Source: Chrysaora quinquecirrha (taxonomy: Eukaryota; Cnidaria; Scyphozoa; Semaeostomeae; Pelagiidae). From it: DNA of 64,000 nt. The translations under genes and the position numbers were made by a program. The notes beneath the pieces are model-generated. The model made no database searches and was not told the DNA's origin. It was given only the letters and a program-made list of their open reading frames with translations. Every line of letters begins with the position of its first letter. The first letter of the stretch is position 1. Shown here in pieces: positions 21,597 through 33,000 of this stretch. The stretch lies in NCBI GenBank assembly GCA_014526335.1, contig JACTAT010000002.1:7842629-7906628 (forward strand). Reading direction: 5' to 3'.

Positions 21597-22659
21597 GGCA
21601 TACCGTAAAAACCAGACCCTAGGACGTGAGACCCTGAGACCTTTAGGACCATTAAGTACTGACATCAAAAAGGACCGTTAACACCAGAGGGTATTCGCCT
21701 TCTAAGAACAATAGAAGATCGCAGTAGGCTGTCAGTCCGGGTTTTCTTAGTAGTGGTTCTTCCGCTATTTGGCTGCCTGCCTTCTCGTACGTCTCTCAGT
21801 CAATACTTTTTATTAATTAATCTTTGTTGTTTGAATAGCTAACTGTCGGCCCAAATAAAAACATTTCTTTTCAGTTTAATGCAGTTTTAAGCATCGATAG
21901 ATGCCTTAAAACTAGATTCTGGGCTCTTGAAATATTATCAAGGTGTGCAGCCGTCGTAGCCGCTTTTCATTCAAATCCAAAAGCTTACATATTGCATCGC
22001 GAGGCCAAACGAAGAATCACCCAACAAAGTCTTGTTTTGGTCTGGTTTGCTTTTGAGAAAATCCTGATTTTGAAACAAAAAATCTTGAAACTGTTTTTTC
22101 GAAACTTGCTTTGTTCTCTTGTGAAAATTTCATAAATCTTGTCCATTTCTGCATTGCAGCATCGCACCTCTACTTTACGTCGACAATTCACGATATCTAT
22201 GTTTCGTATAAATTATCTTGCGCAAATGTATTCGCTGCAATAAAGGCCGATAAAGGCAAATAAAGGGAAATTGATATAAATTGAGACTGAAACACCTGAA
22301 GACAGACAGCCAAAAAGAGCGCTAAAATAACAGACATCTATCGAAACTTAAAAATTGCATTAACTTGAAAAGAAATGTTTTTGTTGGGCCATAGCTCTAA
22401 GACAGTGAGGTATTCAACCAAACAACAAAAAATCAATAATTAAAAATATTGACTACTGAGAGACGTAAGAGAGGGCAGGCAGCCAAATAGCGGAAGTACC
22501 ACTACTAAGAAAACCCGGACTGACAGTCTATTGCGATCTTCTGTTGTTCTAAGAAGGCGAATACCCTCTGGTGTTAACGGTCCTTTTTGATGTCAGTACT
22601 TAATGGTCCTAAAGGTCTCAGGGGTCTCACGTCCTAGGGTCTGGTTTTTACGGTATGCC
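21597..22659. mobile_element. Mutator-like non-autonomous element with about 310-bp TIRs
   Basis: Begins GGCATACCGTAAAAACCAGA and ends with the inverse, with 9-bp target copies CCATGAAAT at 21588-21596 and 22660-22668. The inverted repeats extend about 310 bp on each side (to about 21905 and from about 22345). The 430-bp middle has no recognisable transposase. Long TIRs and a 9-bp duplication fit Mutator-like elements. It sits in the RT coding frame of the BEL/Pao element. Confidence 0.88.
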
Positions 22660-22668
22660 CCATGAAAT

Positions 22669-24100
22669 GCCCAAGACTTTTGTCTCATCTTCTGAATTGA
22701 CGAAATGAGCTGGTTTTTCTTTGCCATTATCAGATTTCGCTGCATTACTTACTTTTGAATTGCTTTGTATTGTTTTGTTTTCAATCTCAGCTATCTTTGC
22801 TGCAAGATTTTCACTGTTTGTGGACCATTTGCGCATGTTAAATCCTCCTTGCGAAAAGCATTGTTTCAGTTTTTGAAATTGTTCGAAAGCTTCATCATCA
22901 GATTTTAATGAGCATGCGTAGTCATCGACGAAAAGAGAGTTTTTGACATTTTTGACGAATTCTGGATCTTTGGTTTCATAATTTTGTAAATGGTGACGAA
23001 TTGTAGCGTTCAATACGAAAGGCGAGCTGGTTAGACCAAAAACGAGGCGCGTAAATCTAAATTTCGTAATTTCTGAATTATTCAAATCCTCGTTTTCTAT
23101 CCACAAAAATTGTAAGAGATCTTGTTGTGTTGGATCGACTAGGATGTTGAGAAATGCTTTTTCGACATCCCCCAGGAGCGCTACCTTGTGAATTCTAAAT
23201 CGGAGAAGTATGTCGAAAATGAGTGGGGCCAAGTTTGGGCCTGGATCCAAACAGTCGTTCAGACTGACTTCCCCCTTTGCCTTGGAGCTTGCGTCATACA
23301 CTACTCGAAGTTTCGAGGTTTGTCTATCTTGTCTTATTACTTCCCTATGAGGAATGTAATGAACTGAGCCGGGTGGTTTATCGATGACGTCATCTTTCTC
23401 GTCTATTTTCTCGATTATCCCCGATTTAAGTTGTTCTTGAATAACTCGATTATACTCCTCATACACGCTTGGATTTGATTTCAAACGTTTCAAGAGAGAC
23501 GAAAGTCTATTTCGTGCTACGATATAGTTATCGGGAACGGGTGGGTGATCCTCCTTGAAGGGTAGCAAAATTTCATATCGTTCCCCGTTAAACTTGATTT
23601 TCCCTTCTAAAGGGTTGCTATCTTGAGCTTTTTCAGTTAGATTTTTCACCCCCAGTGTTTCGATTTCCCAAAACTTTTTCAATTGATTTTCAATTCGTTC
23701 ATCGTTGACATTTTCAACAACTACTGAATCTGTGCGCAATACGTGTGCTACCGTGATATTTGAGGTCACAGGGCTTCCATTTGGTAATTGAATTGGGCCA
23801 CTCAAAACGTACCCAAATCGTGTAAGAATGGCTACGGGACCATAGGGTTGCTCCCCCCGTATAACTTGATCAAGATAAAATGAGTGAACATAATCTGCGC
23901 CAATTAAAATATCAATCTCTAATTCTTCGAAACCATCACATTTGTCTGCCAATGGAATATTGCGTAAATGAGAATAGGTATTTTGCGCGAAATTGATTGC
24001 TTGTTGAGAGACAGGGCTGCAAATTACATCAACAACAATTGCTGTTACAAAGACAGTTAAGTTATCAGCACCCTTCACTGCCAGTTGAACAAAGTCACAA
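22669..24100 (-). pseudogene. BEL/Pao protease end and reverse transcriptase
   Basis: Opens with the end of the protease-linker region (DVICSPVSQQAIN, LIGADYVHSFYLD) and continues into RT. Motifs include PHREVIRQDRQTSKLRVVYD, GPNLAPLIFDILLRFR, LLGDVEKAFLNILVDP with the first catalytic Asp, TRLVFGLTSSPFVLNATI, and SLFVDDYACS as the F-V-D-D form of the YxDD box. The frame is open across this whole segment and is then interrupted by the 21597-22659 insertion within an Ile-Ser-Trp stretch. Confidence 0.9.
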
Positions 24101-24110
24101 GTTTTGAGGT

Positions 24111-26185
24111 GGCTATCTTGAAAACCTGGAATGTGGAATATTGGAATGGAATATTGGAATATTGGAATGGAATATTGGAATGTCCAAAACTCGTAAATTC
24201 GACATTAATTCTTGGTTTCGAGGCAGTTTCGAGAAAATTCGACATTCCAATATTCCAATATTCCAATATTCCAGTATTCCAATATTCCAATATTCCAATA
24301 TTCCAGTATTCCAATATTCCAATATTCCAATATTCCAATGAGACTCATAGAATTAGAAGATTTACCTGTCTAGACATTAATAAGTGGAATCGGCCACCGC
24401 AAAATATTTCACAATGCAATCTGAAATTGTCAATGTCGTGTCTTATCAACCTTCCCGAGGTCGGGTGTGAACAAAACAGAACTTCATTTCTTTATGAGAA
24501 GATATAAGTTTATACTAGTATAGTTTATATTTATTGAGTTAATACTAACCAGGAGCCGAACCTCAGGAAGTGGGCGTTTAGAGCATTAGCCCTTGAACTG
24601 CCTGAAATAAAACTACACCTTTACGGTCGGTGATTGAAACGGGAAAACACAGTTTCTGGCCAATGCACCTGTCACCGCGGAGAAAGAGCCGCGGGAAAGG
24701 GAAGATACGAAGCAGAGAGTAGAAGGGCAGGAAGGAAGAACAATCAGGAGAAGTAACATGTAACCAAACCTCTACCGCTACAAGTAAGGGAGGGTAGGGA
24801 GGGGCAAAATAAATGACGGCGAGAAAAACGAACTTGAGATCGAGCCGTCAACTAAGAATTAACGATGAGGGCGTTAACTTGAAATCAGCTGTTGAATTAG
24901 GCGGAAGACTCTTGATTCATTCTTGTAAAGAATCATCCTGCATGACAATTTCATGGGTAGGCGGAAAAACTATGAATTGCCATTGAAGTAAACCCACACT
25001 CCATGAAATAATAAAATAGATGGGCAGCGAGTAGGCATCCCAGGGGGGGACTTAATAGCCCCCCCTAAATAAGAACTGCAACATTAGCTCTCCTGGTGGC
25101 ATTAACTCCGGTTAAAACCTCGGCTCTAACCGGCATAAAGTATAAAGATTGTCTACAGTCTGTCTAGCTTAAGCGAAAACTCAGTTTAGGTGAAATAAGG
25201 CTGCCCTTTTCATTTTTTCGAAAAGAACATTATTGATATGCATACGATAATGGTTTGAAGTAGTCTAATTTGGCCGAAGAACTTCACACACGAAGGTATA
25301 ACTTTCGCAAACGTGCATCCCAATAAAGTTTTAAGTTAAGTTTAGTAAACTAACATAATGCACGATCTAATACCCAAATACAAATTGGCGAAGCCGAATT
25401 GGCAAAGAAGTAAAACAAAACGGGATAACGGCGAGCGGCTGCATGGGAACGGCGGGGAACGACGGAGAACGGCATTGGAAGGCGGGGGAACTGTAGTAAA
25501 CGTCGGGAAATTGCGGAAAATGACATGAAAACGTGCTGGAACATTGGAGAAAGTGCAGATAGGACAGGAACGTTGGAGAACCAACTGTTGTGATGGTTTC
25601 TGTTGGACCTAGAGTGATTGCTAGATCAGATGATGTAGAGCGAGGGGCATTTCACTCTGCAAAAAGGCGTACGGGATTTCCGTTAAAACATAAGGTATAT
25701 CAAGGGACTTCCGAGAAAACAATAGGACTTCCAGCAAAGGTGTACGATACTTTCAAGAAGTGAACTGCCCCTCGATGTAGAGTATAGACGAGCATCATCT
25801 GATCTAACAATCACTCTAGGTCAAACAGAAACCTTTACAAAGTCTTTAAGTTTTACAATATTTACTTCTATTGTGAAAGGTTTTGTGTTGCGTCTGCGGT
25901 AGCCGATTCCACTTATTAATGTCTAGACAGGTAAATCTTCTAATTCTATGAGTCTCATTGGAATATTGGAATATTGGAATATTGGAATATTGGAATACTG
26001 GAATATTGGAATATTGGAATATTGGAATACTGGAATATTGGAATATTGGAATGTCGAATTTTCTCGAAACTGCCTCGAAACCAAGAATTAATGTCGAATT
26101 TACGAGTTTTGGACATTCCAATATTCCATTCCAATATTCCAATATTCCATTCCAATATTCCACATTCCAGGTTTTCAAGATAGCC
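24111..26185. mobile_element. foldback element with TTCCAATA-repeat TIRs
   Basis: The ends GGCTATCTTGAAAACC and its inverse are flanked by a 10-bp duplication, GTTTTGAGGT (24101-24110 and 26186-26195). The inverted repeats are about 290 bp and nearly identical. Each contains runs of GGAATATT or AATATTCC units plus a unique block (TTGGTTTCGAGGCAGTTTCG). The 1.5-kb middle has no coding frame of note and itself holds another inverted-repeat element at 25595-25833. A related fragment is at 50728-50920. Confidence 0.9.
25595..25833. mobile_element. small inverted-repeat element inside the foldback element
   Basis: GGTTTCTGTTGGACCTAGAG with TGATTGCTAGATCAGATGAT on the left is inverted on the right (ATCATCTGATCTAACAATCA, then CTCTAGGTCAAACAGAAACC). 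It is 239 bp and non-coding. Confidence 0.75.
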
Positions 26186-26195
26186 GTTTTGAGGT

Positions 26196-26491
26196 TGCCT
26201 TGTTGATCTCCAAACCCTCTTATCAAAACTTCCTTTGAATTCACAGCTGGAAGTTGTAATTGATCTTTTAGCCGTGTTGTTATGTACGTTTTTTGAGAGC
26301 ATGAGTCTAAAATCACTCTAACATTACAAACGTTATTTTCATCATTAATTTTGTGAACTTTTGCTTTTGCTGTTTGCAATAAAGTTACATTATTTCTTTC
26401 ATCATGATTTACGTAAAGATTTGTACTTACGTTTGGTGTTTCGTTAGAACTTGGCTCTCTGAGCGTTGGTGTTGACACGGTTCCGGTTGGC
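26196..26491 (-). pseudogene. BEL/Pao aspartic protease segment
   Basis: Contains VRVILDSCSQKTYITTRL and a further LIRGFGDQQ, matching the DUF1758 retropepsin of BEL/Pao elements. The usual D-S/T-G active-site triad reads Asp-Ser-Cys here, so Gly is replaced. It is cut on the left by the 24111-26185 foldback element and on the right by the 26505-27545 element. The residue run continues in frame into the RT segment once the insertion and one target copy are disregarded. Confidence 0.8.
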
Positions 26492-26504
26492 CTAATGTTT
26501 TGAT

Positions 26505-27545
26505 AGACTGATTACATTCCTCCCACTCTTTCGGAAACAGCTCATAACAACTACAACAACATAATCGCTGTTTCCTCAGAGTGGGACTTAGACTGATTAC
26601 CAATTTTCAATTTTTTTTCAATTTCAATATTACATCACCCTCTTGGGGTCTAGTAGTTTACAGTTTAAACGTACTTAACCTAACAACAAAGTTATTTAAG
26701 ATACGAATAACAAAATTGTAAGCTACAGTGTAAATGCAAGTGACATACAGTAATTAAAGAAATAAAAATGACCTGAGTCCCAGTTATCGCTCATGAGACC
26801 GAGGCTAGCACTAAAAGGAGATCGCTCAAACAGTTTGAGCGTCCATCAATTCAATTCAATAGCGAAACTACGACTCAGGTAATCAGTCTAAGTGGGACTC
26901 ATAATCTATAAGTCAAAAAGTCGGCCTGACATGCCAACTTTCTGGCATATCCAATCAGAATGCAGAACAGCCCGAATCTACAGCAGTGATTGGCTTATCT
27001 ATTACTCCCACCTTTTCCATCTCTAGTTTCCCCAATGGCCGCCAAGCTTGGAGCAGCTTCGCCACAGCTATTTCGGGGCAGAAAAGACAACCTTCCACCT
27101 GTATACACATAATCCCCATACTAATAGTTAATAAAAACGTTCGTTTTAGTACTAATGATTTCGTTTTTAATTTTTGAGAGAAAAAAGTACGAATTTAGAG
27201 ACGTTTTAGGGTCGGCTGTCAAGTCAAATTTTAGGCCGCTCGGATGACATAGCTTTCTCGCATGCGAAAAGAGGAATTAATGAACTTGGATGCATTTTGG
27301 GCTCAAATGAAGTTAGGAGAAGCATTTTCTCTGTACAACTAAATTTTTTTGTATGTTGCAAACCGAAAAATACAGATTTGGGAAAGTTTTAGGATCAGTA
27401 GTCGGGAAATTTTGTTAGGCCATCCTTCACACCAGAACGAGGTTCGTGAAAATTAGGCCGACTTTTTGACTGTTTGTTTATGAGTCGTAGTTGGAGCGGG
27501 GTGGTGGGGTGTGGAGGAGCGTAGACTACGACGAATGTAATAAGT
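26505..27545. mobile_element. inverted-repeat element splitting gag from protease
   Basis: A 13-bp direct copy, CTAATGTTTTGAT, flanks it (26492-26504 and 27546-27558). The diverged inverted ends share ACTGATTACATTC / ACTTATTACATTC and, about 90 bp in, GACTCATAA...GTCAAAAAGTCGGCCT. The left arm is itself split by the element at 26587-26892. No transposase is visible. Confidence 0.72.
26587..26892. mobile_element. inner element with CTTAGACTGATTACC ends
   Basis: CTTAGACTGATTACC on the left and its perfect inverse on the right, with TGGGA on both sides (26582-26586 and 26893-26897). Removal reunites the left arm of the surrounding element. Its ends share ACTGATTAC with the outer element, so the two may be related. 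Confidence 0.7.
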
Positions 27546-28888
27546 CTAATGTTTTGATCGTTTGCTTGAAAATTTTGACGCTGAAACGGATTTGCCGGAG
27601 GTTTCGCACCGCATATCGATGAATGATGTCGTGCTTTACAATGGTAGCATTTAGACTGGGTGTTGGTGCAATTTCTGCTTACATGACCTTCTCTTAGGCA
27701 TATAAAACATCTTTTCTTGTTCTTTAGGATTGATTTGCGCGTATTTGGATCTGTTATCGATGTGCAGCTCGCGGAATAGTGTTTATTTCCACAAAATAGG
27801 CAGTTTGGTGTGTTTCTTTGATTATTTCCTCGAAATTCATTCACTCCGGTCACTAGTGTCGCTGCAGTACTTTGATATGATGCGTTTGCCTCTGTGCGAT
27901 TGAAAGTTGATCCTCTCGATTCTCTTTGATTTTGTCGCGGACCCGTTTGACCGCTGATTGGAGCAACTGCGCACTTTTCACGAAGATTGAGTTCTTCACC
28001 GAAATGATGTAGCAGACCTTCCAAATCCCATTCATCTTTCAATTTTCTGCTAATTGCAAGTCGTAGTTCTGATGGGATTTTGCACATAATGATGGGAGAC
28101 AATATTGTTCCATAGCTGGATGCGAAAATTCCAATGCTTTTCAAACTTCGTACCGTTGCTTCGGTTTTGTCGTAAATGATTCTTAGGCGGCGCAAGTCTT
28201 CACAAGAGGCTACTTTTGGAAGCTCCATGAGGTGTTCAATATGTTTGGATACAATAATTTGTTTGTTTCCGAATCTTCTTTCTAACAATTGAATAGCTTC
28301 ATCGTAATTTTCGTTCGAAATTGTCAGGCCAGCAATTGTTTCCGCAGCTTCGCCCACGAGCGATCGTTGTAAATATTTGAGTTTTTCCACTTTTGCCAGA
28401 CCTCTTTGTTCGTCAATTGTAGATTTGAAACTGTCATAAAATGTCGTCCATTGTGTGGGGTCTCCATTAAACGTTGTGAGCGGTAATTTCGGTAATTTCG
28501 CTTGTTGAAGTTTCGGTATTGATTCTTGCGTGGTTGCTGGAGCGGCAGACAGGACCGTTGTAGGCGTTGTTTTGATTCTATCTTTGATCGCGCTGTCGAT
28601 TAGACAAATGTGTTCTTGAATTCTTTCTTCCAGTTCTGCATTTTCCAGCATTTCTTTTTGAACTTCTTCATCATTTTCGAGTAATTCTATGATATCTTCG
28701 GTGATATTTTCGAGGTCTTCGCTTTTCTTTTCTAATACTTTCTTGAATGATTCCAATTTCGGTTTGATTTCAGGCGCGGCTTCTGTTCCAACCGGCGGCA
28801 AAATTTCTTGTATCTTTGAAATCGTGTTGTTCACAACAAGTTTGTGTCCAGTTCGAGTTCTTGATTTCTTCTTTAGAGCATCAGCCAT
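27546..28888 (-). pseudogene. BEL/Pao gag (DUF1759 and zinc knuckles)
   Basis: Begins MADALKKKSRTRTG. A Glu/Lys-rich coiled-coil-like N-terminal region at residues 20-105 is followed by the DUF1759 region (LPKLPLTTFNGDPTQWTTFY, then YLQRSLVGEAAETIAGL and LLERRFGN). Cys/His clusters follow (CLFCGNKHYSASC, the true CCHC knuckle CFICLREGHVSRNC, and CYHCKARHHSSIC). The frame is intact to about 27546, where the 26505-27545 element interrupts it; residues after that point are read from the insertion. The protease frame resumes at 26491. Confidence 0.88.
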
Positions 28889-28907
28889 TTTCTACCAGTA
28901 TTTGAAT

Positions 28908-28925
28908 TCCCGGGTCACGGCACCA
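28908..28925 (-). promoter_or_regulatory. BEL/Pao primer-binding site
   Basis: Immediately after the LTR end the minus strand reads TGGTGCCGTGACCCGGGA. TGG complementary to a tRNA CCA end, abutting the LTR, is the standard first-strand priming site. The tRNA was not identified. Confidence 0.75.
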
Positions 28926-29284
28926 TGTTAGATATTTAGCTGGGAAAGTTCCCTATCAGTTTCAACAATAGGGCCCAGAGCAAGTCCTTGCGTTCAGCGA
29001 ATTCAAATAAGTATAAAAAAGACTGAATTAAAACGACGAGAATTGACTATATACATACAAATAACAAAAACTATATACAGCGATATATTGAAAACTTGCG
29101 ATTGCGAATAATTGCGAATAACTTTGCGAATAACTTTGCGAATAATGACTGCGTAATAAAGACTGCGAGAAACGTGAACCTTCCTTCCTTCGAATCCTTC
29201 CTCGACCACGCTTCACTCTTACCTTACAATGCATTATGGGATATCTACTTTTTTTTTATTTTTTTTTGGTTACAATTTACATCA
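28926..29284 (-). repeat. BEL/Pao 5' LTR
   Basis: Runs on the minus strand from TGATGTAAATTGTAACC to TATCTAACA, with TG and CA ends, 359 bp. It contains a short internal tandem repeat of TTCGCAAAG-like units at 29095-29145. The other LTR is reduced to its first bases, so LTR identity cannot be used for dating. Confidence 0.8.
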
Positions 29285-29359
29285 CGGGGCAAAATTTCAT
29301 AAATACAGCATACAAAACTGAGCTATAAGTGCTATCTCAATTTCACGGTCCTGCGTCTT

Positions 29360-29482
29360 CCCCCTTCCCCCTGTACAATGTTGATTTTTGTAGACAAGAA
29401 ACTGAATTATAGTATTGCAGGCACTTTTTCCCGGCAACAACAGAGTTTTACAGTAAACCAACATTGTATGAGGGGGAGGGGT
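29360..29482. mobile_element. short inverted-repeat element
   Basis: CCCCCTGTACAATGTTG on the left against CAACATTGTATGAGGGGG on the right. Non-coding. Confidence 0.45.
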
Positions 29483-30048
29483 AGTTAGTTGGAGTGAAGA
29501 AAGCAGAGTCCCTATCATTGCCCACCTAGTTTCACAAAGTTGCCCTCCTAGTACAATGTTCTCTCAAAAGAAAACCGCTAAAAAGCCAATCTACGCCAAT
29601 CTTGAAGTTGTATTTCGAGAAATTTTCTGGGGGAGCATGCCCCCAGACCCCCCTAACTAGGAACACCTCTGGAGCACGCCTCGTTCCCTCGTTCCTGTTC
29701 CCCGTATTTTCGAGACAGCCAAGAAATGATGTGTCGCGTCTGTTCAGATTTAAATTCGCTTCAGTAGTTTCAATCGAATGCGATTATGTCATTTGTGGTT
29801 AGCTGTTTTTGTAACAATTGCCTTATTTGGAAGATTTCATTGTCTGCGACACAGAATAGGGAGCAGGTCTGCTCTACGATCACTGGTGCGGTTCCTAGGA
29901 TCGTGAAGAGCAAAGTGTTTCTGGTGAGGCCACTTCTTCTGAAAAAGACGATCTCCCTCTCGCTTGCCTCAAAGCTGTTAGCACTTTATTAGCAGCTCAA
30001 AGTTGGCAGAGCACATTTACATAGTCAGTGTTTGTCCGGGACGACATA

Positions 30049-33000
30049 ATGCTCTGGCACTCTCGATTTGTCTTGTCTGGCAAAAGGGGGGCATGCGTAG
30101 AACTCTTGCGATGCGCAAATAGTCTGCGTTGCTTCGCTGGTGCTGCTGCTGCTTCACCTCGAGCCCCTCCAGTCATCAGGCCTAAGTTGAAGTCCTTCAG
30201 CTTGCCCTTGGCCACTTTCTCGTCAACCATGGTCTCAACTGAGAAGTTACGATTAAACAACGGCTTTGAAATTCCAACACTTGGCCTAGGAACATGGAAA
30301 AGCAAGCCAGGTGATGTTGGCCACGCTGTCTGCACAGCTATTGATTGTGGCTATCGACATATTGACTGTGCTTGGGTTTATGGAAATGAAAAAGAAGTCG
30401 GGGAGGCATTGGCAAAAAGAATTGGCAAAGTATGAACAGCACTTCTTTTCATTAATTTTGATTTCATGTTCCTGATTATTTTAAATTCTTTTGCAGCTCT
30501 TAAAGTATTTGCAGATTTGACTCAAAATCAGCCAGCTAGCCTTGCTTTTCTTGAAGTGTAGATTGAAATTAAATCCTTCACGTTTGCCCTGGGGTTCACA
30601 GAATTGGCTTGATTTGATGGTGTGCAGTGGGTGATGACTGCTTTCTAGTAGGCTGGTATAGAGCATCGAGTACACGGTACAATTGTACCTTGCAAGAGGC
30701 TAAAAATTGACCCCATAAGGTAAACGCAATCTGGTACATGTGCACTTGTCAAACCAAAGCTAAGTATGTTCATGTGCTTGCGTGGAAACCGGTACACCGG
30801 TACATTATCATGTATCTGACTGGTTGCAGAAGAACTGGTACACCAGTACATTGATCATAGCTGTCACCCCTCCCCTACCCTGCATGCTTTCTTTCCTCCT
30901 CCAATCAGGGCCTGTCTGGAATACCCTGCTTAGCTGGGGGATGTCTTTCATCCAAAAGCTATAAGTGGCAGAAGAAGCATAAGCTCAAGGAGTCATAAAC
31001 GAACTCATTATCTGCCAATACAGTACTAAAGTGTGGTAACAGGACAAGTCGGCCCACTACAAAGTTGACCCATCGTGTGTTAGACAAGTTGGCCTGTCAG
31101 TGTATACCAAATCAGCCCTAAAGCCCCAGCCAAATGACGCAAAATTTTGGGTAGCATTTGTTTCATAAATCCACAAAGTTAAATTTACTCTGGGTGGCCA
31201 AACGCTGCAACATTTCAAATGCAACATTGGTCTGTGTTATTTAAAAAGAACTGGAAACAAACCAATGATGTTATTTCTATGGTATGCTTTTGGTACTATA
31301 GTTATTTGCTATAGTTACTTGCTATACACATGCTTGCATGTAACAAATGTTGCAAGACCGGACCAAATGATGTAACATCATGTTGCGCGATGCAACATTT
31401 TTGATCGCTTTCAAACTTCAGGCAACATTGCCAAGCTGGTCTTGTTAGATCAATTGGTATGTTGAAGGAAAAATGCATTACATGGGTTAATCACACTAAG
31501 AGGGAACTTTAAAGCCCTGTTAACCCTACACAAACTAACCTGGGGCTGCCCCATATTAGAACTAACCCTGATGAACCCTTAAAATTTTTACACTAGAAAT
31601 ATTACTTTTGTGGTTCAAACAAAGCTAGCAGTGAACAGGGGCTAGCTTTTTATGTATGCATGCCAGGGGCCGCACAAGCAGTCTAAGACCCCGTTTACAC
31701 AATACTGGTGTGATTTCACGTCGCTTTGGTTAAACAATGGCTGTGACATCATAGAGCTTAATTTTGCCATTTTGGGCTATGGCCTAGGCTCTAACAAAGA
31801 ACAAAACCAAAAAATAAACCAAGAGAGCAAATTGCAAACAGTCCCTGCCACTCGAGGCAAACAAATTTTAGCAACCAGCCATTATTTCATTGATGTAAAC
31901 AAAAAATACACGAAAATGCTGTGTCAAAAGTCAAATAAAGCCAAGTGTAAGATGAGGAAAAGCAACTAAATTTACTTTGATCGACAAGGAAAATCAAGTT
32001 TCATGATATTACATCGAAAAACAATTAATAAAGAATATATTACGGTATAATTTCTATCCTAAAAGCAATCAAAGTGAAACTGACATGAAATCGTATCGGT
32101 ACCATGCCGGTTTGGGTGTTTACATGATGTCGCTATCACACCGGCATGAAATCGTACCAGTGTGGCTATCGACATGTGTTTTCACACCTTTTATGCCGGT
32201 GTGGTACCGATATCGTGTAAACGGGGTCTAATAGTGGGACAAACAGGCAAGAGAACTGAGCAAAAATTTTGGGTATGAGGTTGAACATTTTAAAACCACC
32301 TCTCTAGAATGTTAGAAAACACTAACATTCTCATCCAATTTAGACAAACTACAAAATAGATCCCTAAAGAAAATTGAGGTGGTCATCCCCACCCCCCACA
32401 GTCCACCCCATTGTGTCACCCCTGGCATGCACTGTTTGTCATAAATGTGAAGAAAAATAGCAGTTGTGTTGTGCATATGCACAATGAATCGAAGGGTCAG
32501 GCAGCTGCAAAATCATTTTTAAAATCTCAATTAATGCTTATGGGGCTTATTCCTTTGTGATGGGGGGGGGGGGCTTTTTTCACCTAGAAATTTCTGGTAT
32601 TTTAATGAAGTTATGATTCAATGATCAAGCATAAATGAAGCTCATTTTTGTTGCTCCAGGTGTGTCAAATTTCAACAGTCTACAAATTGAAGAGATCTGT
32701 TCTAAAGCTGAGATCAAACCAGCTGTTTTGCAAGTAGAATGTCATCCTTACTTGAGCCAGAACAAATTAGTAGAATTTTGCAAAGAAAAGAATATTGTAG
32801 GTAAGTTACTGACTTTCTTATTTAATTGTGTGTATTGTTTGTCTCTCGAGCTTGGTTCCTACCAGGCACTTCGGTGCATTCAAGTGTGTTTATCTCAGTT
32901 GGTGTGTTTACATTCTTATAAACCCACCTGTCATACCCACTTTTGTCATACCCAAGGAATAAAAACATCATTGTGGAGTTTCTAACCTTAATATTCTGAA

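Larger units (their letters stand above)
19035..29284 (-). mobile_element. BEL/Pao LTR retrotransposon with nested insertions
   Basis: Read on the minus strand: 5' LTR 28926-29284, primer-binding site next to it, gag from 28888, aspartic protease, reverse transcriptase, RNase H, integrase, then a purine tract and the first 30 or so bases of a 3' LTR at 19035-19068. The domain order PR-RT-RH-IN on one polyprotein and the DUF1759/DUF1758-type gag-protease place it in BEL/Pao. Three inverted-repeat elements interrupt it (21597-22659, 24111-26185, 26505-27545). There is also a frameshift at about 20325-20340 and stops in the integrase tail. It is therefore a dead copy. Confidence 0.92.

Noticed and set aside
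24075..26302. Open frames with repeated Tyr-Trp-Asn-Ile or Ile-Phe-Gln-Tyr-Ser units
   Set aside because: These are translations of the GGAATATT repeat in the foldback-element arms. One is fused to genuine protease sequence only because the insertion is in frame.
30890..30964. Possible missing AKR exon (contains Val-Trp-Asn-Thr)
   Set aside because: Only a few residues resemble the SKLWNT motif, the Lys is absent, and the splice phases do not fit.
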